Shown here piece by piece: positions 15,955 through 24,156 of a stretch of 53,075 nucleotides of DNA (the first letter of the stretch is position 1; each line of letters begins with the position of its first letter). A model generated the notes under the pieces. It was not told the DNA's origin. It was given only the letters and a program-made list of their open reading frames with translations, and ran no database searches. Source of the DNA: Paenibacillus sp. Soil787 (GTDB lineage: Bacteria > Bacillota > Bacilli > Paenibacillales > NBRC-103111); contig NZ_LMSP01000034.1 of assembly GCF_001429545.1 (NCBI RefSeq), positions 189,102 through 242,176 of the forward strand, read 5' to 3'. Made by a program: the position numbers and the translations under genes.

Positions 15955-17025
15955 TCATGTCGTGGGCTTATGTACATAGTGAAGGAAAACATGTTGAATG
16001 ATAACCTTCATGACGGCAAAGAAAGGTACAGCCAATATTAATCCCACAATACCCGCGACTTCCCCGCCTACCAGTAAGGCGAAAATGATAAATAAAGGAT
16101 GCATATGAAGCGTTCTTCCTACCACCTGAGGTGAGATGACGTTCCCTTCGAGAATTTGCACAGCTAAATTAACGAGAGCGACGAACAACAACATTTTCAA
16201 AGAGATCGTTGAAGCCATAATGAGTGCGGGAGCCGCTCCAAAAAAAGGCCCCAAATAAGGGATAATATTAAACACCGCCACAACACTAGCCAGCAGCAAG
16301 GCATATGGCATACCAACAAGCCAATATCCCAAATAGGCAAGAACTCCTATAATCACGCAAACTAACAATTGACCCCGGATATAATTACCGAGTGCAGTAT
16401 CAATATCAATGAGTAATTTGATTGTTTTCTTACGATGCTCACGCGGCACGATAGCCAGGGCTGTTTTCTCAATGATTTGAAAATCCTTTAAGATATAAAA
16501 GGCAACGAATGGTACGATAAAAGCGATGAACAGCATATTGATGGTATTTCCAATCTGATTCATGTAGTTCGAGATGGCCATGGAAATGCTATTTTCCAGC
16601 TTCGTAAGTGAATGATTAAATCCATTGCGTACACTGTCGGGGAGCAGTTGATTTTGATTAAAGCCGTCTACTATCGACTGCGCACGCATAGCCATTTGCG
16701 GCATATGCTCATTCAGTTCCGCTATTTGGGACATAAATATCGGTGTCATATTCATGATGATAACAGTCAGAGATGTGAGAAAAACACTATAAATAAGAAG
16801 AACAGCAATGGTTCTTGGCACTTTCCGCTGGTTAAGAATATTCACAATCGGGTTTAAAATGTAGGAAATAATGACAGCTATAAAAAATGGTGTCAAGATC
16901 GCTTTGATAAAGGCAAATACGTTAAACATGATAGGCTTTATTTGCAGCAGCATATACAAGCTGGCCAGGACAAGCAGGAGGTAAACCAGCCCGACAAACC
17001 ATTTGTTTTTCCAAAAACGTTCCAT
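15955..17025 (-). CDS. AI-2E family transporter (PerM/YrrI-like)
   Basis: A 356-residue integral membrane protein of the AI-2 exporter/PerM superfamily, equivalent to B. subtilis YrrI. Paired N-terminal helices (WFVGLVYLLLVLASLYMLL, ILTPFFIAVIISYILNPIV) precede an extracytoplasmic segment and further helices. IPYLGPFFGAAPALIMA and the C-terminal VGLILAVPFFAV are family hallmarks. The substrate is unknown; autoinducer-2 export is shown only for some members. ATG at 17025 with AGAGGTG six to seven bases before is preferred over the GTG at 17034. A long perfect hairpin lies 20 bases after the stop. Confidence 0.88.
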   Translation of the reverse strand: MERFWKNKWFVGLVYLLLVLASLYMLLQIKPIMFNVFAFIKAILTPFFIAVIISYILNPIVNILNQRKVPRTIAVLLIYSVFLTSLTVIIMNMTPIFMSQIAELNEHMPQMAMRAQSIVDGFNQNQLLPDSVRNGFNHSLTKLENSISMAISNYMNQIGNTINMLFIAFIVPFVAFYILKDFQIIEKTALAIVPREHRKKTIKLLIDIDTALGNYIRGQLLVCVIIGVLAYLGYWLVGMPYALLLASVVAVFNIIPYLGPFFGAAPALIMASTISLKMLLFVALVNLAVQILEGNVISPQVVGRTLHMHPLFIIFALLVGGEVAGIVGLILAVPFFAVMKVIIQHVFLHYVHKPTT

Positions 17026-17116
17026 TCTGTTCACCTCTGTTTATCCAAATAAACATACGCTCATACAGTATATGTACAACCCGTTCAAATTAACCCGTTG
17101 AAACTTGAGCTAAACA

Positions 17117-17165
17117 ACAAAAAAACGCTACTTCTTAAGCGCCGCGGCGCTCAAAAAATAACGTT
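17117..17165 (-). terminator. terminator after the zinc-ribbon gene
   Basis: Core stem AGCGCC/GGCGCT extended by partly paired AACG...CGTT arms, then T7 on the minus strand. It closes the desulfurase-PRC-zinc ribbon run ahead of the AI-2E gene. Confidence 0.82.
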
Positions 17166-17184
17166 TCGTAATGTGTATTAACGA

Positions 17185-17385
17185 TTAATTGGCATGTTCA
17201 TGGACTTGAGGAATTTCTTCCTCAAAAAATAAATCATCCAGAGAACTCAACGTACCGTCTTCCTCTACTTGATACACGGACATTTTGTCTCCGTTCACAC
17301 TGAGTTCAATAAAGCAACCCCAGCAGTAGAATTGATGGGAACCGATTTTTCCAATATCTTTGGAATTACAGTTTGGACAACGCAT
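17185..17385 (-). CDS. small zinc-ribbon protein
   Basis: A protein of about 66 residues beginning MRCPNCNSKDIGKIG, with a second pair in FYCWGCFIEL. The CxxC-x14-CxxC pattern is a zinc ribbon. The remainder is acidic (DDLFFEEEIPQ). Function is unknown. ATG at 17385 has AGGGTG six bases upstream; GTG at 17394 is possible. It lies ten bases after the PRC-barrel stop and is probably translated from the same mRNA. Confidence 0.72.
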   Translation of the reverse strand: MRCPNCNSKDIGKIGSHQFYCWGCFIELSVNGDKMSVYQVEEDGTLSSLDDLFFEEEIPQVHEHAN

Positions 17386-17395
17386 AATGCTCACC

Positions 17396-17917
17396 CTATT
17401 CTTCTTTGGATACGAAGAGTTCTTCTACTTCCTGAGCGCAATGTACAGGCACAATGACGGCATCTTCCCCTTTGGTTGCCGACTCCGGCATGGGAAGCCA
17501 TCTTCGCCCTTCCTTTAAATCAGAAATAAACCCTTCGGACAATTCATAACCTATTATTTGTTTACCCCAATTCTGGTTTAAATAAACATCTTCTACCACG
17601 CCTAATTTGTGCCCTCCCACCGTAATGACGGGAAGGCCTTTAATTTTGCGGCTTCCTTCAAGAAAAGCATGGCACTCTTCCACATGCTCAAACTCGCGAA
17701 TAACACTTTCGTTCGGTATGGTAATGGCATCCTCTCCAGCAGCGACGATTCCCTCCCACGGTATGTAACGTAAGGAGGAGAACCAATTCTTCACTTCGAG
17801 CATGATACCTCGTATGTTCCAATCAGGGCCTACCAACAAATCTTTAACTTGACCTATTTGTTTACCGGAATCTACCGTTAGAACGGGAAGTCCGATCAAA
17901 TCATGCGCTTTGCGCAA
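17396..17917 (-). CDS. PRC-barrel domain protein (YrrD-like)
   Basis: A 173-residue cytoplasmic protein with two PRC-barrel repeats: LIGLPVLTVDSGKQIGQVKD with its following strands, and IKGLPVITVGGHKLGVVEDV. The family occurs in ribosome maturation and photosystem proteins; B. subtilis YrrD is uncharacterised. The start is TTG at 17917 with AGGAGG eight bases upstream, so a non-ATG start is well supported. It lies between the cysteine desulfurase and the zinc-ribbon gene on one strand with short gaps. Confidence 0.83.
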   Translation of the reverse strand: MRKAHDLIGLPVLTVDSGKQIGQVKDLLVGPDWNIRGIMLEVKNWFSSLRYIPWEGIVAAGEDAITIPNESVIREFEHVEECHAFLEGSRKIKGLPVITVGGHKLGVVEDVYLNQNWGKQIIGYELSEGFISDLKEGRRWLPMPESATKGEDAVIVPVHCAQEVEELFVSKEE

Positions 17918-17945
17918 GTTTTATTCCTCCTAGAACCACCCGGTA

Positions 17946-19094
17946 CTAAGTAGTACGCAACCGCTTGACAATGGTTGCAATTTTCTGGGCAGCTGTTTCG
18001 ATTTGTTCTTTAGAATTCCCCATTCCAAAGCTAAATCGAACCGCGGAGGCTGTAACATTTTCTGGGAGCTTCATAGCTTGTAATACATGCGATACTTCAA
18101 GTGAACCTGACGTACATGCAGAACCGCTTGCGGCAGCCACTTCTTCTAGATCCAGATTCATAAGAAGTGTTTCTGTCTGGATACCTGGGAAGCTGATATT
18201 CAAAATATGCGGGATACACTGTTCCTTGTGACCGTTAATCGTAAAGCTATCACAGCCTAGTTGCTGCTCAAGTATGCTTACCATAAGTTCGCGAAACTCA
18301 ATGACTTGGGCGTGCATGCTGTCCATCATCGGGAGCGTTACTTCCACAGCTTTAGCAAAGCCTGCGATTGCTGCTACATTCTCCGTACCTGCGCGGCGCT
18401 TTCTCTCCTGAGAACCGCCATAGACGTGAGGGGTCAACCTCGTGTTCTTCGATACAAATAAGGCGCCTGCACCTTTGGGGCCGTATATCTTATGAGCCGA
18501 GAAACTCATTAAATCAACAGGAAGTTCACGAACATTCAGCGGTAATTTACCTAAAGCTTGAACCGCATCTACATGAAAAGGAATTTGCCGGCTCCGCGCT
18601 AGATGACCTACTTGCTCGATCGGTTGAATCGTCCCCACTTCATTATTCACATACATCATGGAAATGAGGGCTGTATCAGGTCGAATAGCCGCTTCCACAT
18701 CTTCTATTTGAATAAGACCGGTCGGACCTACTGGAAGATAGGTCACCTCGTATCCAAGGCTCTCCAATCGCTCACAGGGATGCAAAACAGCATGATGTTC
18801 GATCTCCGTCGTAATGATATGCTTCTTGCCATCCTTGTTCGCATTCATGATCCCGAAGATCGCCATGTTATTGCTTTCGGTCCCTCCGCTTGTAAAAATA
18901 AGCTCAGCAGGTAAACAGCCTAACGATTTCGCCATAGAATCACGAAACCGGTTGAGTGCTGTTCTAGTAGCTCTGCCGAAGCTGTGAGTGCTCGAAGGAT
19001 TTCCAAAAAAGGCTGTATAGAAGGGAAGCATCGCTTCCAATACTTCAGGATGCACAGGTGTAGTTGCTGCATGATCAAGATAAATGGGATTCAT
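17946..19094 (-). CDS. NifS/IscS-type cysteine desulfurase
   Basis: A 382-residue PLP enzyme that takes sulfur from cysteine. FTSGGTESNN is the PLP phosphate loop, SFSAHKIYGPKG carries the Schiff-base Lys202, and ASGSACTSGS carries the persulfide Cys327 in the mobile loop. The position, between CymR and divergent mnmA, matches B. subtilis YrvO, the dedicated sulfur donor for MnmA. That partnership is inferred from context. It starts nine bases after cymR and is likely cotranscribed with it, which would link desulfurase output to cysteine supply. Confidence 0.93.
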   Translation of the reverse strand: MNPIYLDHAATTPVHPEVLEAMLPFYTAFFGNPSSTHSFGRATRTALNRFRDSMAKSLGCLPAELIFTSGGTESNNMAIFGIMNANKDGKKHIITTEIEHHAVLHPCERLESLGYEVTYLPVGPTGLIQIEDVEAAIRPDTALISMMYVNNEVGTIQPIEQVGHLARSRQIPFHVDAVQALGKLPLNVRELPVDLMSFSAHKIYGPKGAGALFVSKNTRLTPHVYGGSQERKRRAGTENVAAIAGFAKAVEVTLPMMDSMHAQVIEFRELMVSILEQQLGCDSFTINGHKEQCIPHILNISFPGIQTETLLMNLDLEEVAAASGSACTSGSLEVSHVLQAMKLPENVTASAVRFSFGMGNSKEQIETAAQKIATIVKRLRTT

Positions 19095-19103
19095 AGGACA
19101 CCC

Positions 19104-19523
19104 TTAAATGTAAAACATGTAGTTATCGTTCTTGCCTTGGTCTTCAAAAGAAATCAAGTTCGCAAGTGTAGTAGAATCTAGTACGTCCGCAATACTATCG
19201 CGAATTCGAATCCACAGATCACGCTTAGCCGGATCATCTTCCTCGGTAAAATCGACCGGACTAATCGGTCCTTCTAATACACGAATAACCTCGCCTGCTG
19301 TTACTTGCTCAGCAGATTTTGAGAGAATATATCCGCCATAAGCACCACGGATACTTTTGACCAATCCTGCATTGCGAAGCGGAGCTACAAGTTGTTCCAG
19401 ATAATGCTCAGAAAGCTGATGCTTTTCGGCAATACTTTTAAGTGAAGTAGGTCCTTCACCAAATCGATTGGCCAGCTCCATCATGATCGTTAAACCGTAG
19501 CGGCCTTTTGTAGAAATTTTCAA
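19104..19523 (-). CDS. cymR: CymR, Rrf2-family cysteine metabolism regulator
   Basis: A 139-residue Rrf2-family winged-helix protein: MKISTKGRYGLTIMMELA, then the recognition region LSEHYLEQLVAPLRNAGLVKSI and wing RGAYGGYIL. It has no cysteine at all, so it cannot bind the iron-sulfur cluster of IscR. This fits CymR, which works with CysK to sense cysteine status. The start is TTG after GAGGTG. It is followed by the desulfurase gene, as in B. subtilis. Confidence 0.9.
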   Translation of the reverse strand: MKISTKGRYGLTIMMELANRFGEGPTSLKSIAEKHQLSEHYLEQLVAPLRNAGLVKSIRGAYGGYILSKSAEQVTAGEVIRVLEGPISPVDFTEEDDPAKRDLWIRIRDSIADVLDSTTLANLISFEDQGKNDNYMFYI

Positions 19524-19834
19524 AGTTACACCTCATTCAACATTATATGCCATCAAGGAGTCTGATCGAGATTGCTAAAACTTCTATTGCCTACCATCTA
19601 TTTTATCCATGTTCAGACACTATGGTCTTCCCTATCTTGGTACACAGCGTTTCCATTTTTCGCAAAAACATTCCTAAACATCCGTATATCGTATATATGG
19701 TATCATAAATTCCTTCTTCTGTGGGAGAAAAACAATGACATTCTCATGAAATATTTTAATTTTGAACAATAGAGAGGTATAATAGGAAGAGTTTTAAAAA
19801 AAAGTCTTACAAGATAGAAAAGAGGTTCACAGCT
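19524..19834. promoter_or_regulatory. divergent control region between cymR and mnmA
   Basis: No gene. Plus strand: TATAAT at 19778-19783, about 50 bases before mnmA, with a poor -35 (TTTAAT). An imperfect AT-rich inverted repeat, CCGTATAT/ATATATGG (about 19681-19699), could be an operator. No clear minus-strand promoter for cymR was found. Confidence 0.4.
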
Positions 19835-20923
19835 ATGAGTAAAAAGACACGTGTCATATTGGGAATGTCCGGCGGTGTCGATTCTTCGGTTGCTGCGCTG
19901 TTGCTTAAGGAACAGGGCTACGAGGTTATTGGCATTTTCATGAAAAATTGGGACGATACCGATGAGTTTGGCCATTGTACCGCAGAAGAAGATGCAGAGG
20001 ATGTTAGAAGAGTATGCGATCAGCTCGACATCCCTTTCTATACAGTTAATTTCGAGAAGCAGTATTACGACAAAGTTTTCGCCTATTTCTTGGACGAGTA
20101 CACCAAGGGCCGTACGCCGAACCCGGATGTGATGTGTAATCGCGAAATTAAATTCGGGGAATTGCTTCAGAAGGTCATAGATTTAGGCGGGGATTACATT
20201 GCAACAGGTCACTATGCGCAAGTGAAAGAGCAAGATGGTGAATATGTGCTATTACGTGGTAATGATGCCAACAAAGACCAAACGTACTTCCTTAACGTGC
20301 TCAATCAGCAGCAGCTATCCAAAGCCATGTTCCCGATTGGCCACCTGCCGAAACCAAAGGTTCGTGAAATTGCTGAAGCAGCAGGTCTAGCCACAGCAAA
20401 GAAGAAAGACAGCACTGGAATTTGCTTCATCGGCGAACGAGACTTTAAAGAGTTCCTCAGCCAATATTTACCTGCTAAACCGGGCAATATGGTCGATATT
20501 CGTAACGGAGAAGTCAAGGGCCGTCACGATGGCTTGATGTACTACACCCTTGGCCAAAGACAAGGACTTGGTATTGGCGGGTCAGGCTCAGGTGAGCCAT
20601 GGTTCGTAGTAGATAAAGATTTGGAAAGCAATCAACTGCTTGTCGTTCAAGGTGAGCAGTATCCAGGGCTATATTCTAAGGGCTTAACTGCCACAGATGT
20701 GAACTGGATATCATCGAGCAGACCTGTAGGCGCTTATGCATGTACAGCCAAATTCCGTTACCGTCAGCCCGACCAAGGCGTAGTCCTTACATTCATGGAG
20801 GATGGGACATGTGAAGTGGTCTTCGATCATCCACAAAAAGCCGTAACGCCGGGGCAATCCGTTGTTTTTTATGATGAAGACGTGTGTTTAGGCGGCGGAG
20901 TTATTGATAAGGTTCATAAGTAA
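19835..20923 (+). CDS. mnmA: tRNA-specific 2-thiouridylase MnmA
   Basis: A 362-residue enzyme forming 2-thiouridine at U34 of tRNA-Lys, -Glu and -Gln. The ATP-pyrophosphatase P-loop is GMSGGVDSSVA (10-20). The two catalytic cysteines are Cys101 in NPDVMCNREIKF and Cys197 in DSTGICFIG. The C-terminal beta-barrel follows (YYTLGQRQGLGIGG). Sulfur probably comes from the desulfurase encoded across the divergent promoter region. ATG follows AAAGAGG. Confidence 0.97.
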   Translation: MSKKTRVILGMSGGVDSSVAALLLKEQGYEVIGIFMKNWDDTDEFGHCTAEEDAEDVRRVCDQLDIPFYTVNFEKQYYDKVFAYFLDEYTKGRTPNPDVMCNREIKFGELLQKVIDLGGDYIATGHYAQVKEQDGEYVLLRGNDANKDQTYFLNVLNQQQLSKAMFPIGHLPKPKVREIAEAAGLATAKKKDSTGICFIGERDFKEFLSQYLPAKPGNMVDIRNGEVKGRHDGLMYYTLGQRQGLGIGGSGSGEPWFVVDKDLESNQLLVVQGEQYPGLYSKGLTATDVNWISSSRPVGAYACTAKFRYRQPDQGVVLTFMEDGTCEVVFDHPQKAVTPGQSVVFYDEDVCLGGGVIDKVHK

Positions 20924-20962
20924 GTTTGATCGACGGATATAAGAACAGGAAGGATGATCGTA

Positions 20963-21655
20963 TTGGTTAAAGCGAATGATGTTGGTTGGAAAGCTGCTGC
21001 TTATGAGGATGTTACAAAGATCGTCAAAGAGGTAGGTATTCTTCCTCTCTCTTCATTCATACCAGATCATCCTTCACTTGAATCTATAACTGTGCCTGAA
21101 CAATGGCATACCGGCCTCGAGACAGATCCTTGGTTATGGCGAGATCGTCTCCCTGGCGACGGCATAGCCGCTTATGGACGCTTTTTTGCAAAGAAGCCTC
21201 TTTTGATTTCTGCTGAGCTCTTCCCATTGATTAAAAATTTGTTAGACGAGCCTTATTCCGTTGAGGAGCGTTATGCAGACGGAGAGCTTCCCAAATCAGC
21301 TGTCGAGCTTTTTCAAGCTGTTCAAGAGAATGAAGGCATCGATGTGAAGGAGCTTCGCTCCAAGATCGGGATGAAAGCCAAGGAGTCGAAAAATGAATTC
21401 GACCGTGCACTGATAGAACTACAAAGCAAAACTGATATCGTCATAGCTGGGATAAGTGAACGCCTGAATGCCAACGGCACCAAGAACGGCTGGAACAGCA
21501 CCTGTTATATGACTTCCGAACATTGGATGGAGCTTCATGGGATTAAGGTGAATACACTTCCAACTCCGGAAGCGAAAAGTCAACTCAGAGCGTTGCTTCA
21601 AGAGCGGTTTAGTCCTGCCGCGGGTATTTATTTGGGCAAGGTTTTTAAATTATAG
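20963..21655 (+). CDS. AlkZ-related winged-helix protein
   Basis: About 230 residues. TDPWLWRDRLPGDGIAAYGRFF and LLISAELFPLIKNLL, then a helix-turn-helix-like stretch (GIDVKELRSKIGMKAKESKNEFDRALIELQ), resemble proteins annotated as AlkZ-related. True AlkZ/YcaQ are DNA glycosylases, but the catalytic core is not evident here, so enzymatic function is not claimed. ATG at 20954 lies almost on GGAAGG; TTG at 20963, nine bases after it, is the better start. It follows mnmA by 30-40 bases and ends at a good terminator. Confidence 0.6.
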   Translation: MVKANDVGWKAAAYEDVTKIVKEVGILPLSSFIPDHPSLESITVPEQWHTGLETDPWLWRDRLPGDGIAAYGRFFAKKPLLISAELFPLIKNLLDEPYSVEERYADGELPKSAVELFQAVQENEGIDVKELRSKIGMKAKESKNEFDRALIELQSKTDIVIAGISERLNANGTKNGWNSTCYMTSEHWMELHGIKVNTLPTPEAKSQLRALLQERFSPAAGIYLGKVFKL

Positions 21656-21667
21656 GAATGATCATTT

Positions 21668-21695
21668 AATAGGAGCCCTCAGGGCTCCTATTTCT
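21668..21695 (+). terminator. terminator of the mnmA unit
   Basis: Nearly perfect stem AATAGGAGCCC/GGGCTCCTATT with a 3-base loop, followed by a short T-rich stretch. Confidence 0.82.
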
Positions 21696-21814
21696 GTTCG
21701 CAGCGCTGTCGCCAGCAAACATATAAAACGGCATTCTTGTAGAAATTTACCGCTTACCTTTCAAGTATGCAGACTTAATTCTAAGCATAGGATAATCGCG
21801 AAAGGTGTGAGTGA

Positions 21815-22174
21815 ATGGGTAGAAACTTAGCCGTATTTCTCATTATTTGGGCTTGTTGGACTGGAAGTTTGCAGGTGATAGCAGAGGCGGAAGAAATTAT
21901 TTTAGGATATAAGCCTGAACAAGACCTTGATTATGCCAAATGGAGTCGTCTTGCCTTTCAGGAGGCTGGAAGACTATACACTTTATTAGATTATAAATAT
22001 TTAGGGCGCTCAACTATCGCGCCAGGTGTTGTACAGCAGCAGTTTCGCTTCTGGGTAAGGCATCATGGTGTCGAATTTCCGCTGATTGTTTCGATTCGGT
22101 ACGATCCTATTACAGAGAAGATTTTCACAATCGATATGGAGCAAGAAAAAAGAGAGAACCTACCGATTTTATAA
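21815..22174 (+). CDS. small exported protein (DUF3889-like)
   Basis: A 119-residue protein with a probable signal peptide (FLIIWACWTGSLQVIAEAEE, cleavage near residue 24). The mature part has YAKWSRLAFQEAGRLY and LLDYKYLGRSTIAPG, then QQFRFWVRHHGVEFPLIVSI and RYDPITEKIFTIDM. This resembles DUF3889, a family of small secreted Bacillales proteins of unknown role. ATG follows AAAGGTGTGAG. Its last six bases overlap the convergent rarA gene. Confidence 0.65.
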   Translation: MGRNLAVFLIIWACWTGSLQVIAEAEEIILGYKPEQDLDYAKWSRLAFQEAGRLYTLLDYKYLGRSTIAPGVVQQQFRFWVRHHGVEFPLIVSIRYDPITEKIFTIDMEQEKRENLPIL

Positions 22175-22200
22175 CCCTGTAGGTATCCCTCTTCTTTTTT
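22146..22200. terminator. possible bidirectional terminator
   Basis: An AAAAAAGAGAG...CTCTTCTTTTTT arrangement with inner stem ACCTAC/GTAGGT spans the convergent ends of the DUF3889-like gene and rarA. It lies inside both coding ends, so it would be unusually compact. Confidence 0.5.
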
Positions 22201-23488
22201 GTTGATTGAGCTTCATCTTTTCTTCTGTTCCCTGTTCACTAGCTGCAAAAATGATCTCATTTCGAATTTCGTCAGGTAAGTACTGCTGCTTCACATAGTG
22301 TCCTGGATAATTATGCGGATACATATAGCCTTTATGTCCGAGCTGGTCAGCACCTTTGTAGTGCGTATCACGCAGATGAAGCGGTACATTCGCAGATTTC
22401 ACTTGGTCCATCAACTGTTCCGCACGAGAGATGGCCATCGGTATCGAATTTGACTTTGGACTCTCCACGGCAAATAAAATTGCCTGGGAAATGATGTACT
22501 TTGATTCCGGCCAGCCAATCTTATGATAGGCATCCATGGCCGTTACGGACTGCACCATCGCCTGCGGATTGGCAAGGCCGATATCTTCACTGCAGGCGAC
22601 GATAAGACGCCGCAGGAACGTCATAGGATCCATGCCGAGCTTCTCGACGGCATATAGGAACCAGAACAGCGCGGCGTCACTGGAGCCGCGTACGCTCTTG
22701 TGAAAAGCAGACAAGACGTCATATTGCGTCGACTCGTCCGCTTTCACGATGGGGCGGCGGATCGACTCTTCCGCCACCTCGCGCGTAATCTGAACCGTTC
22801 CATCCGGTTCAGGTGAAGTCGTCAGCGCTGCAAGCTCCAGCGCGTTAAGTGAACGGCGGATGTCGCCATTCGCCATCCGCGCAATGTGCTCCAGCGCCTC
22901 CTCGTCTACGTGGAGGCGCATGAAGCCGAGCCCCTTCACGGGGTCGGCGATGGCTCTTCGCATGGCGATGAGCGCATGCTCCGCCGTGAGGGCCTCGAGC
23001 TGGAACAGCGTCGAGCGCGACAGCAGAGCCCCGTTCACATGGTGAAACGGGTTCTCTGTGGTCGCACCGATGAAGATGAGGATGCCCTGCTCTACAGCAG
23101 GGAGCAGGGCATCCTGCCGCGAGGTGTTAAAGCGATGCACCTCGTCCAGGAACAAGGTCGTCTTACGACCGTACATCGCTTTATTGGTCTTTGCTAGCTC
23201 GATAATCTCTCGCACATCTTTGACCGAAGCATCAACGGCGTTCAACTTCATGAACTCACCCTGTGTTCGGTTCGCTATGATGTTGGCCAATGTTGTTTTC
23301 CCTGTGCCTGGAGGTCCATAAAGCAAGATTGAGGTCACTTGATCGGCCTCAATCGCACGTCTTAGCAGTTTACCTTTTCCGACGATTTGCTCCTGTCCAA
23401 TATACTCATCGAGTGTTGTTGGCCGCATACGATCAGCTAACAGCTTTCCTGTTGGTTCTTGTGAAGAAGCATATGTAAACAAGTCCAT
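22169..23488 (-). CDS. rarA: replication-associated recombination AAA+ ATPase RarA (MgsA)
   Basis: A 439-residue clamp-loader-like ATPase acting at stalled replication forks. Walker A is GPPGTGKTT (58-66) and Walker B is LFLDEVHRF, followed by sensor 1 (IGATTENP) and the arginine-finger region (ALLSRSTLF). The C-terminal MgsA tetramerisation part includes YAVEKLGMDPMTFLRRLIVACSEDIGLANP. The ATG at 23488 gives MDLFTYASSQ, the family start; the frame runs 89 codons further upstream into non-homologous DNA. The middle of the gene (about 22600-23100) is clearly more GC-rich than its surroundings. Confidence 0.94.
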   Translation of the reverse strand: MDLFTYASSQEPTGKLLADRMRPTTLDEYIGQEQIVGKGKLLRRAIEADQVTSILLYGPPGTGKTTLANIIANRTQGEFMKLNAVDASVKDVREIIELAKTNKAMYGRKTTLFLDEVHRFNTSRQDALLPAVEQGILIFIGATTENPFHHVNGALLSRSTLFQLEALTAEHALIAMRRAIADPVKGLGFMRLHVDEEALEHIARMANGDIRRSLNALELAALTTSPEPDGTVQITREVAEESIRRPIVKADESTQYDVLSAFHKSVRGSSDAALFWFLYAVEKLGMDPMTFLRRLIVACSEDIGLANPQAMVQSVTAMDAYHKIGWPESKYIISQAILFAVESPKSNSIPMAISRAEQLMDQVKSANVPLHLRDTHYKGADQLGHKGYMYPHNYPGHYVKQQYLPDEIRNEIIFAASEQGTEEKMKLNQQKRRGIPTGL

Positions 23489-23567
23489 AGGTAGTTTATC
23501 CTTTACTTTGCATTGAAAGATATAAACCCTATTATAACCCGCATACGAAACCATGTCATGTTTTGTC

Positions 23568-23608
23568 AGTAAAAGATCCCCTGATACGAAACCTGGAGGA
23601 TCTTTCTT
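23568..23608 (-). terminator. terminator-like hairpin after the small cysteine ORF
   Basis: AAAGATCC and GGATCTTT flank a partly paired interior; on the minus strand TTTT follows. It lies 8 bases past the stop of the ORF at 23616-23759 and about 80 bases before rarA, so it marks a transcript end there. Confidence 0.65.
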
Positions 23609-23615
23609 AATGCAT

Positions 23616-23759
23616 TTATACAGACTGAGGAGTTGCATTCTCATCTGCGGTTCCGGACGTTGGACAGGTAACGTGAAACGAAGTGGCCCTGATATGAATG
23701 TAGCCGCAAGTCTGACAATACCGAAAATAATGCTTAAGATAAAGCAGTGCAGCACTCAC
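23616..23759 (-). CDS. small cysteine-motif protein or remnant
   Basis: A minus-strand frame of at least 47 residues, not the same frame as the rarA upstream extension. It contains YCQTCGYIHIRATSFHVTCP followed by TSGT. CxxCG and CPxxG resemble a zinc ribbon in which the last cysteine has become serine. A terminator follows directly, supporting expression. The only starts are GTG at 23759 and TTG at 23768, both without a clear ribosome binding site, and the frame is open further upstream into a repeat. It may be a truncated gene. Confidence 0.35.
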   Translation of the reverse strand: MSAALLYLKHYFRYCQTCGYIHIRATSFHVTCPTSGTADENATPQSV

Positions 23760-23827
23760 GCGAATCAATTGATCAGGGAACTTCGATGCGCTTATTGCTA
23801 TATAGCCAATGTAAGGCTGGTAAAAGC

Positions 23828-24011
23828 GGAACGTCGACGCGTTATTTCCTCTTAAAACAGCTTATTTCACTTTTTCGCGGAACGAGGATCCGCTATTTCC
23901 CACTTTCGAAGTCTAAAAACCTCCAAAACACCAAATAGCGTACCCATGTTCCCCATAGTGGCCCAACACTGACATATTAGCTGAAATAGCGGATCCTCGT
24001 TCCCCGCCAGC
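23828..24011. repeat. cluster of GGATCC-centred repeats with a MITE-like inverted pair
   Basis: Four related units start at 23828 (degenerate), 23879, 23933 and 23983, about 50-54 bases apart. The unit at 23879-23899 (starting GGAACGAGGATCCGC) is the exact 21-base reverse complement of 23983-24003, so the pair forms terminal inverted repeats around an 83-base interior. The unit at 23933-23961 (AAATAGCGTACCCATG onward) is the second subtype. The same units occur at both window ends. No transposase is present. Confidence 0.75.
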
Positions 24012-24117
24012 CTTAGAATAGCAGCAAATTTTGCCGATTCCACACCTGTACATCCTTTTCCATTTGTCCCTACTCGTAGACAGTGCATAAATAGGATGCT
24101 CCACCCATTAGGCAATT

Positions 24118-24152
24118 AAAAAAAACGGATGCCCGTTTTCATGGGCATCCGT
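24118..24152 (-). terminator. terminator of the hisS-aspS-tcdA operon
   Basis: Perfect 10-bp stem ACGGATGCCC/GGGCATCCGT with an 8-base loop and T7 on the minus strand, just after the tcdA stop. Confidence 0.95.
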
Positions 24153-24156
24153 TCTT

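Noticed and set aside
15766..16041. Coding region starting within the Fur box
   Set aside because: No ribosome binding site; the frame crosses the long hairpin and continues antisense into the AI-2E gene.
23867..24115. 82-residue minus-strand protein
   Set aside because: It is composed largely of the dispersed repeat units and has no ribosome binding site.
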